Positions 8,678 to 15,777 of a stretch of 37,232 nucleotides of DNA are shown in pieces. The notes beneath the pieces are model-generated. The model saw nothing but the letters and a program-made list of their open reading frames with translations. It was not told where the DNA came from and made no database searches. Location: assembly GCF_000739735.1 (NCBI RefSeq), contig NZ_BBJF01000029.1, positions 1-37,232 on the forward strand. The letters are read 5' to 3'. This stretch comes from Paraburkholderia ginsengisoli NBRC 100965. Lineage in GTDB: Bacteria; Pseudomonadota; Gammaproteobacteria; Burkholderiales; Burkholderiaceae. Positions within the stretch are counted from its first letter, which is position 1. Each line of letters opens with the position of its first letter. The position numbers and the translations under genes are program-made.

Positions 8678-9357
8678 TGCTGCATCTGCAAGGCGTCCTC
8701 GACAAACAGCAGGTCGCGCAATGTCGCGAAGTACTCGACGCGGCGCAATGGATCGACGGCAACGCGACTTCCGGCATGCAGTCGGCGCAGGCCAAACGCA
8801 ACCAGCAACTGCCCGAGGGATCGCCCGCGGCGCGCGCGGTCGGCGATGCGATTCAGGACGCGCTCGGCGTGAACGCGCGCTTCTTCTCCGCGGCGCTCCC
8901 GCTGAAGGTATTCCCGCCGCTCTTTAACCGCTACGCAGGCGGCGACGGTTTCAACACCCACGTGGACAACGCGATCCGCCTGTTGCGCGGCACCAATTTC
9001 CGCATTCGCAGCGATCTGTCGGCCACGCTGTTTCTCGCCGAGCCGGACACGTACGACGGCGGCGAACTCTGCGTCGAGGATACCTACGGCGTGCATCGCG
9101 CGAAACTGCCGGCCGGCGACATGGTGCTCTACCCCGCTTCGAGCCTGCATCATGTGGGTCCGGTCACGCGCGGCGTGCGGGTCGCATCGTTCTTCTGGAT
9201 TCAGAGCATGGTGCGCGACGACGGCGAGCGCACCATGCTGTTTCAACTCGACAACGACGTGCAACGTCTCGCTGCGGAGAAAGGCTCGAACGATCCTACC
9301 GTGATCAGCCTCACCGGCATCTATCACAATCTGCTACGTCGCTGGGCCGACGCCTGA
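8674..9357 (+). CDS. Fe(II)/2-oxoglutarate-dependent PKHD-type hydroxylase (PiuC/YbiX family)
   Basis: A 227-residue cytoplasmic protein, the usual length for YbiX/PiuC. The iron-binding facial triad H96-x-D98 (FNTHVDNAI) and H159 (SSLHHVGPV) is present, with R169 in RGVRVASFFWIQS expected to hold 2-oxoglutarate. The start overlaps the Sel1 gene stop (ATGA); the codon after it is also ATG, so 8677 is an alternative. PiuC-type enzymes sit beside catecholate receptors and are iron-regulated, but their substrate is not established. The gene closes the iron module and is followed by a hairpin at 9389-9418. Confidence 0.92.
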   Translation: MMLHLQGVLDKQQVAQCREVLDAAQWIDGNATSGMQSAQAKRNQQLPEGSPAARAVGDAIQDALGVNARFFSAALPLKVFPPLFNRYAGGDGFNTHVDNAIRLLRGTNFRIRSDLSATLFLAEPDTYDGGELCVEDTYGVHRAKLPAGDMVLYPASSLHHVGPVTRGVRVASFFWIQSMVRDDGERTMLFQLDNDVQRLAAEKGSNDPTVISLTGIYHNLLRRWADA

Positions 9358-9384
9358 CACGAAGCGGCACATCGCCGCCGCAAT

Positions 9385-9418
9385 AAAAAACGCCGCGAAG
9401 CAAAGGCTTCGCGGCGTT
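9385..9418 (-). terminator. Rho-independent terminator for the MctP operon (probably bidirectional)
   Basis: A perfect 13-bp stem AACGCCGCGAAGC/GCTTCGCGGCGTT with a 4-nt loop. On the minus strand it is followed by a run of six T, just after the symporter stop at 9440. On the plus strand the tail is only TTCT, but it may also stop the PiuC transcript. Confidence 0.9.
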
Positions 9419-9439
9419 CTAATCAGACAGACACAACGT

Positions 9440-10921
9440 TCAGGCCGCAGCCACCGCACGGCGCGGCGTCACCACCGACACCGCGAACGTCACGACGATA
9501 TTGGCCGCCAGCGCAATCAGGCCGATATACAACGGATAAGCCGTCGCGCCGAGATGCAGCGCATACACCGGCTTGAGCCCTTGCGACATCGCGAGCCCGG
9601 TGCCGATTACAATCCCAACCAGCCAGCCGAGGAACAGGCCAGGCGTGTTCAGGCGACGCGTGTACAGCGAGAACACGATAGCCGGGAAAATCTGCAGGAT
9701 CCACACGCCGCCGAGCAGTTGCAGGTCGATCGCGTACTGCGTCGGCAGGAACACGATGAACAGCAGCGCACCGAACTTCACGACCAGCGAAACGATCTTC
9801 GCGGTGGACGCCTCGCCCTCGGGCGAAATATTCGGCGACACCAGCGGACGCCACAGATTGCGCGTGAACAGATTCGCCGCGCCGATCGACATGATCGCAG
9901 CGGGCACCAATGCGCTGATCGCAATCGCCGCGGCCGCGAAACCGACGAACCACTGCGGGAACAGCGTGCCGAACAATGCCGGCACCACGTCGGACGCCGA
10001 CTTGACGTTCACATCAGCGGCAATCGCCATATAGCCGAGCAACGCGATCAGACCCAGCAGCAACGTGTACGCCGGCAGGAAGATCGCATTCTTCTTCACC
10101 GTCTTCGCCGACGCGGACGACAGCACCGCCGTCATCGTATGCGGATACATGAACGCCGCCAGCGCCGAACCCAACGCGAGCGAAGCGAACGCGGTGAACT
10201 GCCCCGGATGCAGAATGATGCCGGTCGCGCCGCCCTTGGCCTTGAAGTGCGCATCGGCCGCGTCGAACACGTGCGCGTAGCCGCCGAGCTTCGCCGGAAT
10301 CAGCCAGATCGCCGCGATCACGACGATATAGATCATGATGTCCTTCACGAACGCGATCATCGCCGGCGCGCGCAGGCCGCTTGCATACGTATAGAGCGCG
10401 AGAATCACGAAGGCGACGATCAACGGCATTTCGCCACTCACGCCGAGCCCCTTGATCACCACCTGCATACCGACCAGTTGCAGCGCGATATACGGCATCG
10501 TCGCGACAATGCCGGTCAGCGCGACCGCAGCCGGGAACCACTTGCCGCCGTATTCGCCTTGTACGTAGTCCGCCGCCGTGATGTGGTTCTTCGCGTGCGC
10601 GACCTTCCACAACTTCGGCATCACCGCGAACACGAACGGATAGACGATGATCGTGTACGGCAACGCGAAGAAACCATATGCGCCGACCGAGTACACCAGC
10701 GCGGGCACCGCGATCACCGTATAAGCGGTATAGAAGTCGCCGCCCACGAGGAACCACGAAATGATCGTGCCGAACTGCCGCCCGCCAAGACCCCACTCGT
10801 GCAATTGCGTCAGGTCGCCCCGTTTCCAGCGCGCGGCGAAAAAGCCGATCACGGTGACGAGCACGAAGAACGCGATGAACACGGTCATCGCAACCGGATT
10901 CACGGGATTCAGATCATTCAT
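9440..10921 (-). CDS. mctP: Sodium:solute symporter, monocarboxylate permease MctP type
   Basis: A 493-residue integral membrane protein with about 13 hydrophobic segments, of the SSS family. Recognisable family stretches are GGRQFGTIISWFLVGGDFYTAYTV near the N-terminus, PYIALQLVGMQVVIKGLG, YASGLRAPAMIAFVKDIMIY and FAAAAIAISALVPAAIMSIGAANLFTRN; each is quoted here only in part as a landmark. The start is the ATG at 10921, which overlaps the stop of the upstream DUF3311 gene (ATGA); the frame extends to 10972, but that would lie inside DUF3311. MctP imports lactate, pyruvate, acetate and related acids, in some rhizobia also alanine. A DUF3311 partner and a divergent two-component system are typical of this locus. 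Substrate range is inferred. Confidence 0.87.
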   Translation of the reverse strand: MNDLNPVNPVAMTVFIAFFVLVTVIGFFAARWKRGDLTQLHEWGLGGRQFGTIISWFLVGGDFYTAYTVIAVPALVYSVGAYGFFALPYTIIVYPFVFAVMPKLWKVAHAKNHITAADYVQGEYGGKWFPAAVALTGIVATMPYIALQLVGMQVVIKGLGVSGEMPLIVAFVILALYTYASGLRAPAMIAFVKDIMIYIVVIAAIWLIPAKLGGYAHVFDAADAHFKAKGGATGIILHPGQFTAFASLALGSALAAFMYPHTMTAVLSSASAKTVKKNAIFLPAYTLLLGLIALLGYMAIAADVNVKSASDVVPALFGTLFPQWFVGFAAAAIAISALVPAAIMSIGAANLFTRNLWRPLVSPNISPEGEASTAKIVSLVVKFGALLFIVFLPTQYAIDLQLLGGVWILQIFPAIVFSLYTRRLNTPGLFLGWLVGIVIGTGLAMSQGLKPVYALHLGATAYPLYIGLIALAANIVVTFAVSVVTPRRAVAAA

Positions 10922-11115
10922 TTGACACCTCGATACACGATGTAAATCAGCAGCGAGGTCAACGGCACCCAAAGAAACTGATACCAGTAGAAGAACGGAA
11001 AGCCGAACAGCGGCGGATGCGTGTCGTTATAGAACGGCAGCCACAACAACGCGATATACGGGATCAGCAGAATGAGCCAGAGCCATGAACGGCCGGCGGA
11101 TGGGGAGGTCTCCAC
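10918..11115 (-). CDS. DUF3311 small membrane protein, symporter partner
   Basis: A 65-residue protein with two hydrophobic helices (LWLILLIPYIALLWLPFY and FFYWYQFLWVPLTSLLIYI). The start codon is GTG at 11115, preceded by TTAGGAGAA about 7 bases upstream. Small DUF3311/DUF485-type proteins commonly precede SSS-family carboxylate symporters and are thought to be subunits or assembly partners. Here the stop overlaps the symporter start (ATGA), so the two are translationally coupled. Confidence 0.88.
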   Translation of the reverse strand: METSPSAGRSWLWLILLIPYIALLWLPFYNDTHPPLFGFPFFYWYQFLWVPLTSLLIYIVYRGVK

Positions 11116-11357
11116 GAACTTCTCCTAAGTCTATTATCGACACCGCGCGTCATGGCTCGTGGCCCGCCGCGCGGAATACCGGTGATCTGATATTAGGCAA
11201 AAAAACCGGATGCAGGCGTCTCCCGCCTGCTTGCGGAACTGCCGGGGCGGCCCGGCGCATTCCACGACGCGGATCGCCGCGCGCAATGGGCCGCCGCGCG
11301 CGGGTTCCCGCGGGGATGTAGTATTCGCCTTCGTGAGCGTCCTCACAAGCGCGCAAC

Positions 11358-11386
11358 TACGTAAGCCGGCTACGTAATACTACGTA
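11358..11386. promoter_or_regulatory. Three TACGTA boxes in the mctP/two-component divergent region
   Basis: TACGTA occurs at 11358-11363, 11371-11376 and 11381-11386, each preceded by C, with 13- and 10-bp spacing, that is near one helical turn. They lie 24-52 bp before the kinase start. A clustered palindromic hexamer suggests a binding site for the adjacent LuxR-type response regulator. No binding data are available here. Confidence 0.4.
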
Positions 11387-11409
11387 GCCCGTCGGCTGTT
11401 TTTTCAACG

Positions 11410-12825
11410 ATGAAACTCAAAGCAAAGATTGTCCTGCTGGCGATCGTGCCCTTCCTGGCGGCCATCGCCAGCATCGAAACCGGCGTACGCCGCGAAGCCA
11501 CATCGCTCGCCGAAACGCAGCACGCGACCACCCAGGCCGCGTACATGGCGAGCAAGGAAATTGAGCTCAAGCATTACGTCGAGCTTGCGACCACCGCGAT
11601 TGCGCCGCTGTACGACGCCGGCCGCGACAATGCGCGCGACGACGCGTTGCTGCGCACCCGCGCGCTCGATGTGCTGGAGAAAATGGATTTCGGCAAGGAC
11701 GGATACTTCTTCGTCTACGACATGCACGGCCGTACGCTGATGCATCCGCGCGAGCCCGATCTGGTCGGACGCGATCTGTGGGCGCTGCGCGACAGCCAGG
11801 GCGCGCCGACGATCCAGCAACTGCTGGCGGCCGCTGCACGCGGCGGTGGCTACGTGCGCTATTTGTGGCACCGTCCGTCGACCGGTAAGGTCGCATCGAA
11901 GCTCGGCTACGTGGTGCCGCTCGAACGCTGGGGCTGGATGATCGGCACCGGCATCTATCTCGACGACGTCGACACGACGCTCGCGCATATCGACGCGGGC
12001 GCCGCGGCCAACATCGATCGCACGATGAAGTGGATCGACGCAATCGCGGTGGCCGGGCTCGCGGTGATCGCGCTGTGCGCGCTGGTACTCAACGTCAGCG
12101 AGTACCGCAGCGCCGACGCGAAATTGAAGCGGCTTGCGCAACAAGTGGTCGAGTCGCAGGAAAACGAACGCGCGCGTTTGTCGCGTGAATTGCATGACGG
12201 CATCAGCCAGATGATGGTGTCGGTGAAGCTGCTGCTCGAATCGGCGCTGGCGCGCTTCGAGCGCAGCGAGGCGCGGGTGCCCGCCGCCGAAGCCGCGCTC
12301 GCCACCAGTCTCACGCGGCTCGGCGATACGTTGCGCGAAGTGCGGCGCATCTCTCACGCACTCCGTCCGTCGATGCTCGACGACCTCGGCGTCGCGGCCG
12401 CGCTGGAGCAACTGACGCGCGAACTCAGCGAGCAGTCCGGCATCGAGATCGGCTTCACGCAGATCGCGCACACGCATGCGGCGACGCTCCCCGACCCGGT
12501 CAACACCGTGCTGTTTCGCATCGCCCAGGAAGCGCTGACCAACATCGTGCGCCATGCGCAGGCGTCGAGCGCGGCACTGGCGCTCGAAATCTCGCACGAC
12601 GCCGTCACGCTGACGATTGTGGATAACGGACGCGGCTTCGACGTGACGCACGCTTTTGTCGGCCGACGCTCGGGCGTGGGTCTGCGCAATATGCGCGAGC
12701 GGCTCGAAGCGCTGGGCGGCACGTTGTCGCTCGCGTCGCAAACCGGCCATACCGTCGTCGCCGCGCGCGTGCCGCTTGAAACATCCGAGGCGGCCTTGCC
12801 GCCGCTGCAGGAAATGCGCTCATGA
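11410..12825 (+). CDS. Cache-domain sensor histidine kinase (HisKA_3)
   Basis: A 471-residue membrane kinase. TM1 covers residues 5-22 and TM2 about 208-229. Between them is a periplasmic single-Cache domain (DFGKDGYFFVYDMHGRTLMH, LGYVVPLERWGWMIGTGIYLD), a type that binds small carboxylates. The cytoplasmic part has a NarL-type dimerisation domain with phospho-acceptor H262 in RLSRELHDG and an ATPase domain with NIVRHA, DNGRGFD and GVGLRNMRERLEALGG. Its position opposite mctP suggests that it senses a monocarboxylate and controls that symporter, like MctS or CrbS-type systems. The ligand is inferred. It overlaps the response regulator by 4 bp (ATGA). Confidence 0.92.
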   Translation: MKLKAKIVLLAIVPFLAAIASIETGVRREATSLAETQHATTQAAYMASKEIELKHYVELATTAIAPLYDAGRDNARDDALLRTRALDVLEKMDFGKDGYFFVYDMHGRTLMHPREPDLVGRDLWALRDSQGAPTIQQLLAAAARGGGYVRYLWHRPSTGKVASKLGYVVPLERWGWMIGTGIYLDDVDTTLAHIDAGAAANIDRTMKWIDAIAVAGLAVIALCALVLNVSEYRSADAKLKRLAQQVVESQENERARLSRELHDGISQMMVSVKLLLESALARFERSEARVPAAEAALATSLTRLGDTLREVRRISHALRPSMLDDLGVAAALEQLTRELSEQSGIEIGFTQIAHTHAATLPDPVNTVLFRIAQEALTNIVRHAQASSAALALEISHDAVTLTIVDNGRGFDVTHAFVGRRSGVGLRNMRERLEALGGTLSLASQTGHTVVAARVPLETSEAALPPLQEMRS

Positions 12826-13469
12826 ACGACACCTCCCCCACCCTCGCGCGCCTGCTTCTCGTCGACGATCACCCGCTCGTGCGCGACGGTTTGCGCGCGC
12901 GTCTCGAAGCGGTGCGCCACTTCGAAGTGGTCGGCGAAGCGGGCAACGCGCAGGAAGCACTCGCGCTCGCCGAGCGCGAAACCCCGCATCTGGTGCTGAT
13001 GGACGTCGGCATGAACGGGATGAACGGCATCGCGTTAGCGGGCCTCTTTCATGAACGCTTTCCGGCGATTCGCGTGCTGATGCTGTCGATGCATGACAAC
13101 CTCGAATACGTGACCCAGGCGGTACGCGCGGGCGCGGGCGGCTACGTGCTCAAGGATTCGCCTGCCACCGAAATCATTCAGGCGATCGGCGCCGTGCTCG
13201 ACGGCAAGACCTTTTTCAGCGCGGGGCTCGGCGCCCGGCTGATTCAGGCATCGGCGACGCAATCGCCGGTCGAGCGTCTCACACCGCGCGAGCGGGACAT
13301 TCTCGACGCGCTGGCCGAAGGCCTGTCGAGCAAGCAGATCGCTCAACGCAACGATCTTTCCGTTCGGACCGTGGAGACGCATCGGCTGAATCTGAAGCGC
13401 AAGCTCGATATCGAAGGCCAGGCGGAGTTGATCAAGTTCGCGGTGGAGAACCGGCGCACGAAACGGTGA
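12822..13469 (+). CDS. LuxR/NarL-family response regulator
   Basis: A 215-residue regulator with an N-terminal receiver and a C-terminal LuxR helix-turn-helix. Receiver residues are visible: the acidic pair in LLLVDDHPLVRDGL, phospho-acceptor D61 in LVLMDVGM, and K111 in GGYVLKDSP. The HTH spans about residues 150-195 (LTPRERDILDALAEGLSSKQIA, RTVETHRLNLKRKL). It is translationally coupled to the Cache-domain kinase. The likely target is the divergent DUF3311-mctP operon through the TACGTA boxes, and it may also control itself. This target assignment is inference from gene position. Confidence 0.93.
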   Translation: MNDTSPTLARLLLVDDHPLVRDGLRARLEAVRHFEVVGEAGNAQEALALAERETPHLVLMDVGMNGMNGIALAGLFHERFPAIRVLMLSMHDNLEYVTQAVRAGAGGYVLKDSPATEIIQAIGAVLDGKTFFSAGLGARLIQASATQSPVERLTPRERDILDALAEGLSSKQIAQRNDLSVRTVETHRLNLKRKLDIEGQAELIKFAVENRRTKR

Positions 13470-13542
13470 GGCGGTGACGCGATCAAGCGCTCGGCGCCGC
13501 GTGGCCGTCCCGCAGCCGGCACGCCTTACCGCGCAGCGCCGT

Positions 13543-13932
13543 CTACGCGCCAGCCAGTCCCGGCAGCTCCATTTCATACGACATGCGTTCAGACCGGCGG
13601 CTCGTCTGGGCTTGATGTGGCACGTGGCTCGCAAGCGGCGCACTTTCGACGCGCTTCTGTAAGCGCGCCGGACAGCGGGCGTTCTTCCTCTCGAGAATCG
13701 CGCGGCTCAAAAACTCGGCGCTATAGGCTTTCAGCAGGTGCGCGTGATGCGCTTCGATGTACGCCGCAATCTGCTCCCGCTCACCGTCGATCATGGCGAG
13801 CGACGTCAGCATCTGCTCGTCCCAACGAAAGCGCAGGCCGAGTTCGTCGAAAGCGGCGTTATAGGCACAAAGCTGCGCCTGGACTTCCACGTCGTGCGCG
13901 CTGTCGCGAGCAGGGATTTGAGAGGGGTTCAT
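13543..13932 (-). CDS. Conserved hypothetical protein divergent from the oxalate operon
   Basis: A 129-residue, mainly helical soluble protein. The start is the ATG at 13932, which has an excellent ribosome binding site (GGAAGGAGG about 6 bases upstream); the open frame runs 33 bp further but without such a site. The sequence includes RFRWDEQMLTSLAMIDGERE and YIEAHHAHLLKAYSAEFLS, an acidic/histidine-rich helical middle, and a basic Arg/Ser-rich tail. I do not recognise a family. It points away from the OxlT gene and shares its upstream region, so a link with oxalate metabolism or its control is possible but unproven. Confidence 0.7.
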   Translation of the reverse strand: MNPSQIPARDSAHDVEVQAQLCAYNAAFDELGLRFRWDEQMLTSLAMIDGEREQIAAYIEAHHAHLLKAYSAEFLSRAILERKNARCPARLQKRVESAPLASHVPHQAQTSRRSERMSYEMELPGLAGA

Positions 13933-13983
13933 GGTCGCCTCCTTCCGGCAATTGGCATTGACCAAGAGTAGAAGAGCCCATGA

Positions 13984-14031
13984 ATAAACAATAGTTAAAA
14001 TTTTTCCGAAAAACTATAGTCTTTTGTTTAT
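13984..14031. promoter_or_regulatory. A/T-rich interrupted dyad
   Basis: ATAAACAA at 13984-13991 mirrors TTGTTTAT at 14024-14031, and TAGTT at 13992-13996 mirrors AACTA at 14012-14016, around an A/T-rich core. It begins 52 bp upstream of the hypothetical gene's start and may be its promoter/operator, shared with the oxalate operon. Function is inferred. Confidence 0.35.
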
Positions 14032-14104
14032 ACATCCGATTGCCGTTGCGACCGCGACCATGGAAGGCACCTCTTCTCGCAGTTCACGATCAGGCCCAGG
14101 TCAA

Positions 14105-14118
14105 AAGGGTAGACCCTT
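14105..14118. promoter_or_regulatory. Short palindrome AAGGGT-AG-ACCCTT, candidate operator
   Basis: A perfect 6-bp inverted repeat with a 2-bp centre, about 264 bp upstream of the OxlT start and next to A/T-rich promoter-like sequence. The size fits a dimeric regulator site, but no regulator gene lies beside the operon, so the call is tentative. Confidence 0.35.
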
Positions 14119-14381
14119 ATATTACGGATGCCTAATACAAACCATAAAATGTTTTAACTTTCGTTTATCGCTGATCTCGCGCAGCATCCCCTCACACACG
14201 CTGCATCTTCAATAGCTTTCACTCCAGCTGTTGGCCGTTCAGCGCGCAAGGTTTTTCGTTTACTGCAGTTCCCTCTGGCCGACCATTGGCGCTTCATTGC
14301 CCGCAAGCAAACGGCGGCGAAGCGATTCGATCACGTAAGTTCAACGCGCCACTCGAGCGCGGCGGAACAGGAGACGGAGAC

Positions 14382-15713
14382 ATGGGACATTCCAACGTAT
14401 TGGAAGGCGGCCGCGCACCATTCTGGCAGCACCGGTGGGTGCAACTCGCTATCGGCATCGTGTGCATGGGGCTCGTCGCGAATCTGCAGTATGCGTGGAC
14501 GCTGTTCGTCGTACCGATGGACAACAAGCACCATTGGGGTCAAGCGGCGATCCAGACCGCCTTCACGATCTTCATCGTCACCGAAACCTGGCTCGTTCCG
14601 GTCGAGGGGTGGCTCGTCGACAAGTTCGGGCCGCGCCCGGTGGTGACCGGCGGCGCGCTGTGCGCCGCGCTCGGCTGGGTCATCAACGCGCACGCGACCA
14701 GTCTCGTCGAACTGTACATTGCAGCCGTCATCGCCGGCATTGGCGCGGGCTGTGTATACGGCACCTGCGTCGGCATGGCGCTCAAATGGTTTCCGGACAA
14801 ACGCGGTCTTGCAGCCGGGTTGACCGCGGCGGGTTTCGGCGCCGGCGCGGCCGTCACGGTGATACCGATTGCCAACATGATCCAGCGTTCGGGCTACGAG
14901 CACGCGTTCATGTTCTTCGGCATTTTCCAGGGTGTCGCCATCCTGCTGCTCGCCATGATGCTGGTGCGGCCGAAGCCGCCCGCCAACGCGATCCCGGCTA
15001 AACGTATCGTCGCGAGCAAGATCGACTACACGTCCCGCCAGATGATCCGCTCGCCGCTGTTCTGGGTGCTGTATTTCATGTTCGTCTTCGTCGCAGCCGG
15101 CGGCATCATCGCGACCGCGCAGCTTGGACCGATCGCGAAGGAATATGGCTTTGCCAGGCTGCCCGTGAATCTGCTCGGCATCACGCTGCCCCTTCTCACG
15201 ATGACGCTGTCGATCGACAATCTGTGCAACGGACTCACCCGTCCGCTATGCGGTTTTCTGTCAGACCGCATCGGCCGCGAAAACACGATGTTCATGATCT
15301 TCCTCGGCGAAGGCGTCGCGCTGCTGGGGCTGATGCAGTTCGGCCACAACCCGTACGCGTTCATGTTCTTCGCAGCCGCCGTCTTCCTCTGCTGGGGCGA
15401 GATCTTCTCGATCTTTCCCGCGACTTGCGCGGACACGTTCGGCAGCAAGCACGCCGCCGCGAATGCGGGGACGCTTTACACCGCGAAGGGGACGGCCGCG
15501 ATGCTGGTGCCGGTCGCCTCGCTTCTGTCCGCGAACGGTGGATGGAGCACGGTGTTCATCTCGGCGGCAGTGATATCGATCGCGGCCGCCGTCTCCGCGA
15601 AGTTCATCCTCGCACCCATGAGAAAGCGCTGGATCGAAAACTCGGGCGCACCAGCCAGCGTCACCGTTGCCGAACCAAGGTTGCAGCCGTGGTCCGGCGG
15701 CTCGTCCGAATAA
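14382..15713 (+). CDS. oxlT: Oxalate/formate antiporter-family MFS transporter (OxlT-like)
   Basis: A 443-residue major facilitator protein with 12 predicted membrane helices. The start at ATG 14382 follows GGAGACGGAGAC; an upstream in-frame start at 14286 lacks such a site. The cytoplasmic loop-2 motif is VDKFGPRP and the loop-8 equivalent is LSDRIGREN. Family features of the OFA group include LQYAWTLFVVPM in helix 1 and GYERAF-like/AFMFFGIFQG segments. OxlT exchanges oxalate for formate across the inner membrane, and the decarboxylation inside the cell makes this exchange energy-yielding. It is first in the operon with oxc and frc, which strongly supports the assignment. The exchange mode itself is not provable from sequence. 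Confidence 0.9.
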   Translation: MGHSNVLEGGRAPFWQHRWVQLAIGIVCMGLVANLQYAWTLFVVPMDNKHHWGQAAIQTAFTIFIVTETWLVPVEGWLVDKFGPRPVVTGGALCAALGWVINAHATSLVELYIAAVIAGIGAGCVYGTCVGMALKWFPDKRGLAAGLTAAGFGAGAAVTVIPIANMIQRSGYEHAFMFFGIFQGVAILLLAMMLVRPKPPANAIPAKRIVASKIDYTSRQMIRSPLFWVLYFMFVFVAAGGIIATAQLGPIAKEYGFARLPVNLLGITLPLLTMTLSIDNLCNGLTRPLCGFLSDRIGRENTMFMIFLGEGVALLGLMQFGHNPYAFMFFAAAVFLCWGEIFSIFPATCADTFGSKHAAANAGTLYTAKGTAAMLVPVASLLSANGGWSTVFISAAVISIAAAVSAKFILAPMRKRWIENSGAPASVTVAEPRLQPWSGGSSE

Positions 15714-15777
15714 AAGCCAGCGTGAGCGCGCCGCTCACGCCCAACCACACAACGCCCCGTCACCAAGGAGAGATGTC

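Larger units (their letters stand above)
13933..14381. other. 449-bp divergent promoter region of the oxalate operon
   Basis: This stretch is markedly A/T-rich around 13975-14035 and 14115-14170 against a GC-rich background, as expected for promoters. It holds two dyads, listed separately. The OxlT frame is open from 14286, but no convincing ribosome binding site occurs before the ATG at 14382. No gene is called here. Confidence 0.5.

Noticed and set aside
9554..10945. 463-codon plus-strand frame opposite the MctP symporter
   Set aside because: It is Arg/His/Gln-rich and motif-free, typical of an antisense shadow of a membrane protein gene.
11404..12750. 448-codon minus-strand frame opposite the histidine kinase
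   Set aside because: No recognisable domain; the kinase on the plus strand has all its motifs.
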